A stretch of DNA of 64,000 nt from Candidatus Finniella inopinata (GTDB taxonomy: Bacteria; Pseudomonadota; Alphaproteobacteria; Paracaedibacterales; CAIULA01): contig NZ_SCFB01000006.1 of the NCBI RefSeq assembly GCF_004210305.1, forward strand, positions 62,001 through 126,000. The letters are read 5' to 3'. A program made the translations under genes and the position numbers. Under the pieces are notes generated by a model. That model had not been told where the DNA came from and made no database searches. It worked only from the letters and a program-made list of their open reading frames with translations. This document shows, in pieces, positions 27,442 through 36,946 of the stretch. Numbering within the stretch: position 1 is the first letter of the stretch; each line of letters opens with the position of its first letter.

Positions 27442-28212
27442 TCAGAGCCTAATCACCGACAGCTGCAACCCCAGGTATGGCAATTGGTGGACTGTTTTAA
27501 AGCGGTAACTGAAAAATTCTTCGGGGTTGGTAAAGGTATTAAAGGGCGAGGTGGCGATATGTTCAACGCCCGCCTTCTGCAGCCGATGCACCACGTAACC
27601 TGGTAAATCAAAATAAAAATGATCGGCCCGATTGCCGGGTATAAAAAATTCAGGTCTATACGCACCCGGATGGTCTTTCATAGCTTGAACGAAATCAGGT
27701 CCCACCTCGTAAGAGGACTGCCAAATGCATGGACCCAGGGCCACCTTTATGTTTGACCTATTCGCCCCCACCTTAATCATCTTATCAAGGGTCGATTCCA
27801 AAATGCCCTTCAGGGCCCCCCTCCACCCCGCATGGGCGCCGGCCACAACTTGATTTTCAGAATCAGCAAAAAGAACAGGCACGCAATCGGCCGTTTGTAT
27901 GCCCAATAAAAGGTTGGGCTTGGTTGTAACCAAAGCATCGCCTATAGCTACGTTTTTAAAAGGTCTGTCAACGATGTGAACGATATCAGTATGTTGCTGA
28001 TTAACGATAACCAGATCATCCAGAGTCAGACCAAACTGTTGGCAAATACGGCGGCGGTTTTCCACAATCTCATCGATGTTATCCCCCTTGTTCATGCCCA
28101 CGTTCAAGGTTTCAAAACCAGGTTGAGCATGGCTCACCCCGCCCTTGCGTCCAAAAAAGCCATGCTTAATGCCGTTTAAAATTGGTGATGTTATGTGGGG
28201 GATCTGGGTCAT
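27442..28212 (-). CDS. pgeF: Peptidoglycan editing factor / multicopper-oxidase-fold laccase-domain protein
   Basis: The 256-residue YfiH-family protein has the metal-site residues in NQQHTDIV (His), QTADCVPVLF (Cys) and AGAHAGWRGALKG (His). Members remove wrongly incorporated residues from peptidoglycan precursors; purine-nucleoside activities have been reported for relatives. Normal length. It converges on tatA with five bases between the stops. Confidence 0.9.
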   Translation of the reverse strand: MTQIPHITSPILNGIKHGFFGRKGGVSHAQPGFETLNVGMNKGDNIDEIVENRRRICQQFGLTLDDLVIVNQQHTDIVHIVDRPFKNVAIGDALVTTKPNLLLGIQTADCVPVLFADSENQVVAGAHAGWRGALKGILESTLDKMIKVGANRSNIKVALGPCIWQSSYEVGPDFVQAMKDHPGAYRPEFFIPGNRADHFYFDLPGYVVHRLQKAGVEHIATSPFNTFTNPEEFFSYRFKTVHQLPYLGLQLSVIRL

Positions 28213-28293
28213 GGGAAACCTTTATGAAGGTGGGGCTTTAAAACGATCTGCTATATCCTAATGATACTATTCCGGGTCAACTAAATTCAATTC

Positions 28294-28548
28294 TCAGTAA
28301 TGATACCGACAAGAAAGAACTCTTATTTTCTTATCCTCAACGGTGTACACCACCCGATGTTCTTGATCGATCCTTCTGGACCAAGACTTTTCAAGTTTGT
28401 GTTTAAGACGTTCTGGTTTCCCTGTTCCTGAAAAAGGCGACCTTCTGATTTCCTCTATCAATGCCATTATTTTTTGTGCTTTTTTTCGATCAACCTCTAC
28501 CCAGTAACGCAGGTCATCAAAAACGTTCTCATCAAATTCCAAGTGCAT
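28294..28548 (-). CDS. yoeB: Toxin YoeB, ribosome-dependent mRNA endonuclease
   Basis: The 84-residue RelE-superfamily toxin ends in the typical IRVLSCRYHY. Conserved features are the basic LKHKLEKSWSRRIDQEHRVVY and SPFSGTGKPERLK. YoeB cleaves mRNA at the ribosomal A site. It overlaps the upstream antitoxin gene by 17 bases, as in other yefM-yoeB operons. Catalytic residues (Glu, Arg, His near the C-terminus) appear present, so the toxin looks intact. Confidence 0.93.
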   Translation of the reverse strand: MHLEFDENVFDDLRYWVEVDRKKAQKIMALIEEIRRSPFSGTGKPERLKHKLEKSWSRRIDQEHRVVYTVEDKKIRVLSCRYHY

Positions 28549-28792
28549 TTTTGACCGTTTCTAGGCTATGTCCTTCTTTTCGATCAAGGGCATCCAAAAG
28601 TCTTGAAAGATTCTTGGGTGATTGGCAAAGGTAAGCAGTTTCTTGAAGGGATTGAAAATCCTCCTCAGAAATGACGACCACATTCTCGCCCTTCTTCCTT
28701 GTCACAAGAATTGGCGTATGGTCCAAGCAAACACGATCAAAATTCTTTTTCAGGTTCTTTCTAATTTCGCTGTAAGAAATACCTATATTCAT
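28532..28792 (-). CDS. yefM: Antitoxin YefM (Phd/YefM family)
   Basis: The 86-residue protein begins MNIGISYSEIRKNLKKNFDR, with the Phd/YefM DNA-binding fold (TPILVTRKKGENVVVISEEDF) and a C-terminal toxin-binding tail. AGGGG precedes the ATG. It neutralises YoeB and represses its own operon through the TGTACA palindromes just upstream. Confidence 0.93.
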   Translation of the reverse strand: MNIGISYSEIRKNLKKNFDRVCLDHTPILVTRKKGENVVVISEEDFQSLQETAYLCQSPKNLSRLLDALDRKEGHSLETVKNALGI

Positions 28793-28804
28793 AATCCCCT
28801 CTAT

Positions 28805-28828
28805 AATTGTACAATTAAATTGTACAAT
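28805..28828. promoter_or_regulatory. yefM-yoeB operator: two TGTACA palindromes
   Basis: AATTGTACAATT and ATTGTACAAT, 13 bases apart centre to centre, lie 13-36 bases before the yefM start. The TGTACA core in tandem palindromes matches the established YefM operator of enterobacteria. It is expected to give conditional autoregulation. Confidence 0.8.
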
Positions 28829-28862
28829 ACTTCAATGTTTTTACCAATCAAAATCCCCCAAG

Positions 28863-30104
28863 CTATGGCCGCCACCGCCCCGCAAAGGCTGAACGCCAGG
28901 GCATGTGGACCCCAGCAACGCAGTTTGTAAGCTTAGCCACCAGGACATGGGGTCGGATGTTCTGTATATAGCAGCTCTCCCAAAGGTCATCAGAGAAAAA
29001 ATGGTAAAGGCCCATCATATGTTCCTCTAAGTCCAGCATAACGACGTCGGTATGAAAAGGCGGGTGTCCGTCCGATTCTAACCCAGGCCTTTGCTGCACA
29101 GTAAACAGAAATTTTTGAGAGACAAAACCCAATAAACTGTGACTGGCCAAGGCTCCCAACGCCTTTACGCAATCGTCATTTCTGTTGAAATCTTTAAGGA
29201 TCAACCAAAGGGGATAAGGGGAATCGGGAAACTTGGCAACATTGTAGGTCCCTACCATAAGGGGTTTTAGGGGTATTTCAAATGCCTGCGGAAGATCGGC
29301 GTCCAGGGCATCAAGACCTGGTTTGTATTGATTTTGAATGACATTCTTGTCCTTGATGCGCGCTCCATAAAGGGGACTTTTCGCTTGTTGCTTCAAATCC
29401 TTGGTGACGTAATTCCTGGCCACAATCGTAAAACCAGCCGTCCCACTCGCGGGCGTAAAAAAAGAAAAGTGCCCCTGTTGTTTTTGTGAAAAGGCCCCTG
29501 CCCCATCCCCCTTTATTTTTTCATAACTCTTATAAAAATAATCATCCAGGTGTGATTTAAACTCTGAGGTGAAAAGCTTGGTCCGATGATACGCCTTTAG
29601 CCCCGCAACCTCCCACCCATCAAAGGGAAGGGGGACGAACAACTCAAACGCATAAAAAAGCCCCGACAGTAACGCCAGCGCATTTTCTAGGTAGTCTACA
29701 TCCAAATCCTCAAGGGCTTTACCACCTGTAAGCGATTGCAACAAACGGTGAATTTGGGTTTTAAACCCATCCTTCATGAATCCCCTTTCTTGCCTATAAA
29801 CATCGTCATTTTCCAATAGACATGCGGCATGCTGCCACACTGACTCCGTGATGGCGCCCCATTCATCCTCCGTCGGGCCCACGTTCCCCACCTGTCGCTC
29901 TAGGCCAGCCACAACGCCAAATCGTTTCAGGTTAATACCATCCAAATCATCATAAGGTGTTTGGGCCGTTTCTTCGATTTTCTGGGCGTAGGTTTGATTT
30001 AAGCCCGCCAGTTCCTTATAAAATTCAGTTTGGGCATGAAGGGGTAAAGACAAGGACAAAAAGCCGAACATTAGAAAGCTGTTTTTTTTCATCAATTTAA
30101 TCAT
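28863..30104 (-). CDS. Secreted protein, unknown function
   Basis: The 413-residue protein begins at ATG 30104, chosen because AAGGA stands 9 bases upstream, and has a signal peptide (NSFLMFGFLSLSLPLHAQ). The mature protein is soluble with mixed helix and strand. Aromatic stretches LFYAFELFVPLPFDGWEV and HFSFFTPASGTAGF occur, and the end is basic (PWRSAFAGRWRP). No domain is recognised. It stands alone between yefM-yoeB and a divergent secreted-protein gene. Probably exported; role unknown. Confidence 0.7.
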   Translation of the reverse strand: MIKLMKKNSFLMFGFLSLSLPLHAQTEFYKELAGLNQTYAQKIEETAQTPYDDLDGINLKRFGVVAGLERQVGNVGPTEDEWGAITESVWQHAACLLENDDVYRQERGFMKDGFKTQIHRLLQSLTGGKALEDLDVDYLENALALLSGLFYAFELFVPLPFDGWEVAGLKAYHRTKLFTSEFKSHLDDYFYKSYEKIKGDGAGAFSQKQQGHFSFFTPASGTAGFTIVARNYVTKDLKQQAKSPLYGARIKDKNVIQNQYKPGLDALDADLPQAFEIPLKPLMVGTYNVAKFPDSPYPLWLILKDFNRNDDCVKALGALASHSLLGFVSQKFLFTVQQRPGLESDGHPPFHTDVVMLDLEEHMMGLYHFFSDDLWESCYIQNIRPHVLVAKLTNCVAGVHMPWRSAFAGRWRP

Positions 30105-30288
30105 CTAAATAATTCCTTTGAAACTTGTGGAAGCCACAGTAAGGATTACACAAAATAATTAAAAATTGTTTAAAAATTTTAATGACTTTAAGGCGAAACT
30201 TGTTTAAATAAAAAAACGAACTTTAACATTTAATTAATCATTTATATGACATATTCTAAATTAAGATTAATTTATAAAGGCCTTGAAA

Positions 30289-31621
30289 ATGAGATTTCAT
30301 TCGTTACTACTGTATGGTTTTTTTGTTTTGACCACCAACTTGCTCGCATCATCGGCTGATCTTGATACCCCAAAAGCTGATGTGGGGAAAGACTGGAGGC
30401 CTTTGGTTCAAAAACTTGATGATGGTTTTTATGTAGCCCAAATGAAAGATCACGACTTACGACTGGTGATGGAACGGGTGGACGATAACAATATCACGTT
30501 TTGGAAGAACTATAGTAGCGTCGAAAGCTACGGTGACCACCCGAACGGGACAAATATGAACAAAGACGGTTCCGATCACTTTCGAAGGGTATTAGGAGAA
30601 ATATCACGTTTGGAAAGTGAAATCTGGGTCGCCTACATCACCCGCAGCCAGAATCCAGAAAAACATAGAGGTTCTGGGGGGGCAGACTACGATATTGAAA
30701 TGTTTGTCACTGTAACCTCAACGCCCGAGGCTTTGAATTACATCCCACATGGGCGTTTCTGCGTCGCGCGCCAGCCTTCAAGGCAGTAGCGCACGCCCTA
30801 AGGGCATTTCTGTCGACCTTCATTCGTTTGCGGCAAAAGTTATGTTGATGCAAAACCCCAAACGGAGATGTATGATCAATGTCCCAAACGATATCATGCG
30901 AAGCATCTTAGCCAAGGCTTTACCAACAGGTGACCTTTTTGTTGGAACAAAGGAAGACGAACGTACAATGCAGATCAGAGAGAAAACAATCCAAAACAGA
31001 GCATCGGTAACGTTTGAAGAATTCAAAAATTCAACAGAAGGTCAACGGGTTAGGGGTGAAATTTTAGAGTACTTTAGCAAAAAACTTAACGCACCACCTG
31101 TACTGACAATGCAAATAAATGCTAGGATCAAGAGTAGAAAAACAGAAGAAGTTGAAGAATTATTGCAGAACCTTAGTCCGACTCAGTCTCAAGATGAAGT
31201 TTTTAAAAAACTCAGACAATTGATGGAAGTATATGACGTACAAGACGGAAAATTTATTCCGTCAAAAGCCAAACAGGAAGCTTATTTGTCAAAGGTTATG
31301 GAAGAGAAGATAAAGTCGGCGTTTGATTCTTGGCAACGACTGCCTTTAGAAAAGTCTGACGAGGATTACTTTAGCTTATTGAAAAAATATCCCTCTCTTA
31401 TTTCGGTTGATATTGATAAGGAAACCAGATTTATCAAAAGCTTTACCCTTTACGATTCAGAACGCTCGACTGAACCCTGGTTAGTCATTGATGAACGCAA
31501 TCGCCAAACCTACAATTGGCTTTACACAGGTCCATTTCTTCCAGCTGGCAACACCCATTATGTTGTCGTTGACTTGAATAAACTGGCTGATGCAAAGCCT
31601 GTGGGTGAAATGAAGCATTAA
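30289..31621 (+). pseudogene. Secreted protein gene with a probable frameshift
   Basis: ATG 30289 opens a frame with a signal peptide (FHSLLLYGFFVLTTNLLAS) that runs to a TAG at 30787-30789. A second frame (+1) overlaps from 30749 and runs to 31621. The second part has no signal peptide or ribosome-binding site. It begins with a low-complexity join (SASRASLQGSSARPKG), then a soluble helical protein ending DAKPVGEMKH. The simplest reading is one exported protein of about 440 residues broken by a one-base shift around 30740-30785. Two separate overlapping genes cannot be ruled out. No family is recognised. Confidence 0.55.
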
Positions 31622-31875
31622 GCGTTTTCGCCCATCTAAAAACTTTTGGTCAAGAAGGCGCCAGTTCCACAAACGCCGTCTTGACCCCCTTGCCCTGGAA
31701 GATGTAGGTTTTAAGGTATCATCAGTCGTTAAAAACCGTCATCTATGAAATCCCCAACTCTTCATTCCCAAGGGACATAGGATTACACAAAAAGATTAAA
31801 AATTATTTAAAATTTTGCAACTTTTTTAAAAACTGTGCATTCTTGAAAGAATAGAAACCCAGTCAGAGAGTTATA

Positions 31876-32106
31876 ATGTCTGAAGATTCTGATAACAAAG
31901 TTATTCCGTTCCGTGCCAGGCGACCAAGAACTAATAGAGAGACCCCACCCTCCAATGAGCCCTCGGCCAATGAATATGGCGAGCTTGATATCGTCTCGGA
32001 GAGTTCCCCGTCTGGTAGATTTTCTCGAACCCAGCGTTTTTTTTATACCATGGTCGCTTTGTTGTTGGTATTGGCAGTTTTATTGACCGGATTTTATATC
32101 CCTTGA
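31876..32106 (+). CDS. Small C-terminally anchored membrane protein
   Basis: The 76-residue protein has a polar, Pro- and Arg-rich cytoplasmic-type N-terminus (KVIPFRARRPRTNRETPPSN) and a single C-terminal helix (FFYTMVALLLVLAVLLTGFYI). AGAGAG lies upstream of the ATG. A long AT motif shared with 19962-19983 precedes it. No family known. Nothing else was recognised in the 250 bases before it. Confidence 0.6.
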   Translation: MSEDSDNKVIPFRARRPRTNRETPPSNEPSANEYGELDIVSESSPSGRFSRTQRFFYTMVALLLVLAVLLTGFYIP

Positions 32107-32164
32107 AACAAACAAAAAACACCCTATATTCAAGGAAGTGAATTTATTAAGGGTTTGAATTCGA

Positions 32165-33291
32165 ATGTTGAAACTATTAAGAAGATTTTTTGTTTTTACC
32201 TGTTTTCTAGGTGGCATTCATGCCCAGTCAATGGGGCTTGAGGGTGAGATAACGCGTGAGTACGCAACCTTTAGAGGCAGGCAAATTCCCAATCTGTCTA
32301 ATCAGCCCTGCTTGGCCGTTCAATTCATTTACCATCTGCAAGAAAGCCGCGCAGCTCGTGCGGCTGAGAAAATTGCCCTAATTATTGGCTCTGGTGCCGG
32401 TGTTGGTGGAATCAGCGACCGTGCGGCTACCCCAGCGGAACGGGCTTTGATGGTGCGGGGATTAAATTTTGCCGTTAGGAACAATGCTGTGAATAGCCTT
32501 AAGCTTAATGGTGGCGCTGAGCATGTTCGTAAGCACCAAACCGTTGTTGCTCAGATAATTGAAAGTTATCAGAGGATTCAGCCATCGTGGTTAATAGATA
32601 GTGGTATAAACAATATGTATTATGGCGCTTTTCCTAAAACACCCGTTCTTCATCCTTATAACCCCTCACCCGGTGCCAACAGAGGTATGTTTCCTCTTAC
32701 GCCAAAACTGAAAACGGGACTTTCTCGACCTCTTTTACCAGTCGCGCTTCAACAACAGATTGCCGGCATTAACGATAAAGACCTTGATATCTTTTTTGTT
32801 CCGCAGCCGTACATAAAAGAAAATGACATTAATGGAGAACTTTTTGATGGAGCACTTTTATTCCGGCCCCAATATTGGCTTGATCCAGACGCCCCTTTAC
32901 AAGCATCAGGTTATAATAAGGGCTTTGATCCCCATATTAGTTTTTGGCAGACACCAACAGGAATAACCATCAACCGTGATAGCGGCGTTTTTCATGATGG
33001 AGGATTTAGCACTCACTCTGGTGATGAGAATATGCTTGTCTCCTCAGAAGCCAATTGTTCTATTGAAGATTTAATTGCTGGCAAAAGAGAGAAAAGTTTA
33101 GCGTTTTGGTCATTAACCAGTTATGCCGGGCGGAATGCATTGACCTTGCATTGACCTTGCATTGGCTATTGGGTCATGAAGATACAAGGGCACTGGAAGG
33201 ATTGACGAGGCGTCCCCATGACACGATCCAGGTTCTAGGAGGTCTTATAAATGCGGACCCAACCCTAAAGGACCTGTATTTTCCTTTTTAA
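32165..33291 (+). pseudogene. Secreted protein truncated by an 11-bp tandem duplication
   Basis: ATG 32165 opens a signal peptide (FFVFTCFLGGIHAQS) and a 329-residue frame that stops at 33154 in GRNALTLH. The sequence TGACCTTGCAT is present twice in tandem (33141-33151, 33152-33162). Removing one copy continues the frame as ALTLHWLLGHEDTRALEGLT and on to DPTLKDLYFPF at 33291, 375 residues. The restored tail overlaps truA by four bases. The protein has an Ala/Arg-rich helix (ESRAARAAEKIALIIGSGAG) and a CSIEDLIAGKRE segment; no domain is recognised. Confidence 0.8.
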
Positions 33292-34052
33292 TCATACTGA
33301 ACCCCAGTCAAATACAACCCATGGGCAGGGGCGGTGGGGCCGGAAAGGGGACGTTGTTTGGAATCGCGAATTCTAATGACGTCTTCGCGGGTCCATTTCC
33401 CTTCGCCCACGCGTTTTAACGTTCCCATCATAATGCGCACCTGATTATGCAAAAACGACCGGGATGCAATGATCGCCACGATCCTGTCGTTCTCAACCGC
33501 AACGTCAAAACGGCTGAGGGTCTTCATGGGGCTTTTCCCTTGGCATTCGGCTGCCCGAAAGGCACTAAAATCGTAATGGCCCACCAATTCTTGAGCGGCC
33601 TGTTGCATCAGCCCGGCGTCTAATGGAGTCTTGACGTGCCAAGCCCGTTCGGATTCAAGGGCCAAAGGGGGGCGGCGGTTTATAATGTGGTAATGATAGG
33701 TGCGCAAGGTGGCCGAGAATCGCGCATGGAACGTATGGTCAACTTCCTCCACCTCTAAAACAGAAACCCCTTGATCTTGCAGATAAAAATTCAAGGCATC
33801 TCGCAACTGCAAAGGGGGGAAATACTTTTCCATATCGCAATGGCATACTTGGCCCGTGGCATGAACACCGGCATCGGTGCGACCAGCCCCCTCCACCAAA
33901 GTTTGTTGCTTGGTCAGTTTAAGGAAAGCTTTTTCAAGGGCACCTTGCACTGTTATAAGATCACCCTTTAACGGATTTGTTTGGCGCTGCCACCCGTGGA
34001 AGCAGGCACCGTTATATTCGATGGTTATTTTGTAGCGATGAAAGGAAGGCAT
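33288..34052 (-). CDS. truA: tRNA pseudouridine synthase A
   Basis: The 254-residue enzyme converts U38-U40 in the anticodon arm to pseudouridine. The catalytic Asp lies in EGAGRTDAGVHATGQV. Other family motifs are YNGACFHGWQRQ near the N-terminus and SFLHNQVRIMMGTLKRVG. The frame stays open upstream to 34208, but ATG 34052 (MPSFHRYKITIEYNG) is the family start. It converges on the secreted-protein gene with a four-base overlap. Confidence 0.94.
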   Translation of the reverse strand: MPSFHRYKITIEYNGACFHGWQRQTNPLKGDLITVQGALEKAFLKLTKQQTLVEGAGRTDAGVHATGQVCHCDMEKYFPPLQLRDALNFYLQDQGVSVLEVEEVDHTFHARFSATLRTYHYHIINRRPPLALESERAWHVKTPLDAGLMQQAAQELVGHYDFSAFRAAECQGKSPMKTLSRFDVAVENDRIVAIIASRSFLHNQVRIMMGTLKRVGEGKWTREDVIRIRDSKQRPLSGPTAPAHGLYLTGVQYD

Positions 34053-34207
34053 ATCGAAAGGCAAAATACTAAAAATTAACTTAATCTTAACGATAAGAAC
34101 TGTATTTTTAAAGGTAAGACAATAAAAAAGTGTGGGACCAAGCCTTATGGCAGCCCATCTTAAAAGAGGCTGAAACCTTCTTAAAGGGACAGAGGAGACG
34201 ACAAGCA

Positions 34208-36148
34208 ATGTCAGAAAGTATACAACACAAACTGGATCGTGTGCGTCCGCCCCGTGTGCAAATTACTTATGATGTTGAGATTGGAAATGCCATCGAGATG
34301 AAGGAATTGCCCTTTGTCGTCGGAATCATGGCTGACCTATCCGGCATGCCAACGGACCCTTTGCCAAAAGTTAAGGCGCGCAAATTTGTTGAAATTGATC
34401 GTGATAACTTCAATGAAATTATGGCGTCCATCAAACCCCGCTTGGCGATAAGGGTTCCCAATAAAGTCCTTGGTGATGGTACTGACACCAGTATCGAATT
34501 ATTTTTCCAAAGCATGGACGACTTCGGTCCTTTAAATTTGGTCAAACAAATTCCAGCCCTGGCAGAATTATATCAATCACGCACATTGTTAAAAGATTTA
34601 TTAACCAAACTTGATGGCAATGACGCGCTGGATGAATTACTGACCGCGATTATGTCTGACACGGCAAAGCATGACGGTTTGGTTGCTGATTTAGGGGTCA
34701 CAGACGCCGCTACGCCAACCCCTGTTTTCACAGAACTGTTAACAACGGGAAAATTGGCCCGCGATGAAACGCAAAATCCGTTTGCACACCAAATGCTGGG
34801 CGAATTCATAGCCCAATTGGCTAAGCCCCCGGCTGTTGTGACCAATAATGTGGTGGCCTTCATGAACCAACGCGTTCAACAAATCGACGAATTGATAGGG
34901 GCGCAATTGAATGAAGTCATGCATCAGTCTGACTTTCAAGCATTAGAGGGTTCCTGGCGTGGTCTGAATTACCTGGTCATGAATACGGAAACCAGCACCC
35001 ATCTAAAGCTAAGGCTGTTGAACATTACGAAAAAAGAACTGCTGCAAGATTTGGAAAAGGCTATTGAATTTGACCAAAGCCAGCTGTTTAAAAAGATTTA
35101 CGAAGAAGAATATGGAACCTTTGGTGGCCACCCCTATTCATGCCTGGTTGGCGATTATGAATTTACCCGTCATCCCCAAGATCTGGAATTGCTAGAAAGA
35201 ATTTCTGGCGTGGCAGCCGCGGCCCACACCCCCTTAATTGTGGCGGCCCATGCCAAGCTTTTCGACCTGGATAGTTTTGAACATCTGGGCGTCCCCCGTG
35301 ATTTAAGTAAGATTTTTGAAAGCTTGGAGCTGATCAAGTGGACATCGTTCCGCGCCAGCGAAGATTCCCGGTATGTATCCCTGGTGTTACCCCATGTTTT
35401 GATGCGCCTGCCTTATGGCGCCAATACGGTGCCGGTCGAAGGGTTGAATTTTGAAGAGGACGTCACCGGTTCCAACAGCAGCCATTTCTGTTGGGGGAAT
35501 GCGGCCTATATTTTAGCCCAGAGGATCACCAATGCCTTCGCACTGTATGGTTGGACAGCCGCCATTCGGGGCGTAGAGGGCGGCGGTATTGTCGAGGATT
35601 TACCATCCTATACCTTTAAAACAACGGATGGAGACATTGCGCTGAAATGCCCAACAGAGACGGCCATTACCGATCGTCGTGAAAAAGAGCTGAGCGACCT
35701 TGGATTTATATCGCTGTGTCATTGCAAGGGTACAGACTATGCTGCCTTTTTTGGCGGCCAAACCAGCCAGAAACCAAAGGTGTATAATTTGGACGATGCC
35801 AATGCCAATGCGTCGTTATCAGCACGGTTGCCTTATGTCTTAGCAGCCTCGCGCTTCGCCCATTACATCAAGGTGATCATGCGCGATAAAATTGGCAGCT
35901 TTATGACAAAAGACAACGTGGCCTTGTATTTAAATACCTGGATTGCCAGTTATATTTTGTTGAACGACGATGCGCCCCAAAGCGTCAAAGCGAAATATCC
36001 CCTTCGGGAAGCCCGCATTGATGTCTTTGATATTCCAGGCAAACCTGGTTCTTACCGCGCGGTTGTTTATTTACGCCCACACTTTCAGATGGAGGAATTA
36101 ACGGCCTCTATCCGATTGGTGGCAACTTTACCACCGCCCGCTAAGTAA
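34208..36148 (+). CDS. Natural fusion of type VI sheath proteins TssB and TssC
   Basis: A single 646-residue frame joins both sheath subunits of a type VI secretion system. Residues 1-165 are TssB (VipA): SIQHKLDRVRPPRVQITYDV, LPFVVGIMADLSG, FVEIDRDNFNEIMASIKPR and FGPLNLVKQIPALAELY. From about residue 195 on it is TssC (VipB): FMNQRVQQIDELIGAQLNEV, FQALEGSWRGLNYLV, SCLVGDYEF and the C-terminal YRAVVYLRPHFQMEELTASI. The combined length equals that of the two separate proteins, with a short linker (TDAATPTPVFTELLTTG), so neither part is lost. ATG 34208 has AGGAG upstream; an in-frame GTG at 34130 is not needed. The usual arrangement is two adjacent genes. The sheath would contract to drive the Hcp tube; the Hcp-like gene follows. 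Confidence 0.93.
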   Translation: MSESIQHKLDRVRPPRVQITYDVEIGNAIEMKELPFVVGIMADLSGMPTDPLPKVKARKFVEIDRDNFNEIMASIKPRLAIRVPNKVLGDGTDTSIELFFQSMDDFGPLNLVKQIPALAELYQSRTLLKDLLTKLDGNDALDELLTAIMSDTAKHDGLVADLGVTDAATPTPVFTELLTTGKLARDETQNPFAHQMLGEFIAQLAKPPAVVTNNVVAFMNQRVQQIDELIGAQLNEVMHQSDFQALEGSWRGLNYLVMNTETSTHLKLRLLNITKKELLQDLEKAIEFDQSQLFKKIYEEEYGTFGGHPYSCLVGDYEFTRHPQDLELLERISGVAAAAHTPLIVAAHAKLFDLDSFEHLGVPRDLSKIFESLELIKWTSFRASEDSRYVSLVLPHVLMRLPYGANTVPVEGLNFEEDVTGSNSSHFCWGNAAYILAQRITNAFALYGWTAAIRGVEGGGIVEDLPSYTFKTTDGDIALKCPTETAITDRREKELSDLGFISLCHCKGTDYAAFFGGQTSQKPKVYNLDDANANASLSARLPYVLAASRFAHYIKVIMRDKIGSFMTKDNVALYLNTWIASYILLNDDAPQSVKAKYPLREARIDVFDIPGKPGSYRAVVYLRPHFQMEELTASIRLVATLPPPAK

Positions 36149-36171
36149 TCGTCGTTTAAGGAAACCACATT

Positions 36172-36732
36172 ATGCCACAAAATTATACCATTACTGAAAT
36201 TCCGGGAAAAACGAACCTGCGCGTTGCAACGACCGACACCACAACGCCAGAGGATGGTGGTGTCAAGTCGCCAGAATGGATGATTAAAATCGACGACATG
36301 CTCAAGTCAGAGGTGGAAAATTTCAACGATTATTGCGAGTTGTTTGGTTGGTACGGTGAATCAAGCCGACTGACTACGGGGGACATCAGCAATCAATTGT
36401 TCACATCGGCCACCTTAAAGCATTCTGACCTGGTCATTATTATTCCAAACGGCGGATATGGGGCCCAGTTAGAAACCAAAATGAATTTAGGCATCCCTTT
36501 GAACGAGGTGCAAGTGGTTCGTTTAGGCAACGTTAAAAGCACCAAGGTCAAATTACAGGTCATTGACTATACCCTTTGCCGCATTCAATCGTTTCAACAA
36601 CAGCTGGATCGTTTGGTGATCTGTCTCAACATCTCGGCCAAAACAAACACGGTTTTTGTTTATGATGTGAATGGCAACAACAAGGGTCAAATGGTCAACC
36701 GCGTTGATTACGCCAAAAACACTGCTGAGTAG
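36172..36732 (+). CDS. Hcp-like type VI secretion tube protein
   Basis: The 186-residue protein follows tssBC by 23 bases with AAGGA before the ATG, so the two genes form an operon. The sequence is beta-rich, with the order of strands and one helix expected of Hcp (KVKLQVIDYTLCRIQSFQQQ, then VFVYDVNGNNKGQMVNRVDY at the C-terminus, where Hcp has YxV...G motifs). Similarity to standard Hcp is weak by eye, so the call rests partly on position. Hcp hexamers would stack inside the sheath. No other T6SS genes (TssJLM, TssK, VgrG, ClpV) occur in the window. Confidence 0.6.
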   Translation: MPQNYTITEIPGKTNLRVATTDTTTPEDGGVKSPEWMIKIDDMLKSEVENFNDYCELFGWYGESSRLTTGDISNQLFTSATLKHSDLVIIIPNGGYGAQLETKMNLGIPLNEVQVVRLGNVKSTKVKLQVIDYTLCRIQSFQQQLDRLVICLNISAKTNTVFVYDVNGNNKGQMVNRVDYAKNTAE

Positions 36733-36840
36733 TCGCTGAAAACTTAGAGGTGAATTGGGTATAATAATATCTAATTTATTCATAACGACCCTTTATACCT
36801 TATTTACCCATGTCTCAATATTTTAGTAAATTTATTTTAT

Positions 36841-36870
36841 TTGTTTACTCATAAATAGATCCTCTATAAT
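36841..36870 (+). promoter_or_regulatory. Putative promoter of the secreted-protein gene at 36947
   Basis: TTGTTT (36841-36846) and a perfect TATAAT (36865-36870) are separated by 18 bases in very AT-rich DNA, about 75 bases before the chosen start codon. Confidence 0.5.
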
Positions 36871-36946
36871 AAAACACAATTAAACACTTATTAATGTATT
36901 TTGATTTATGATGCATTATTGTTCTAGAAATATAAGAGTGTTTCAT

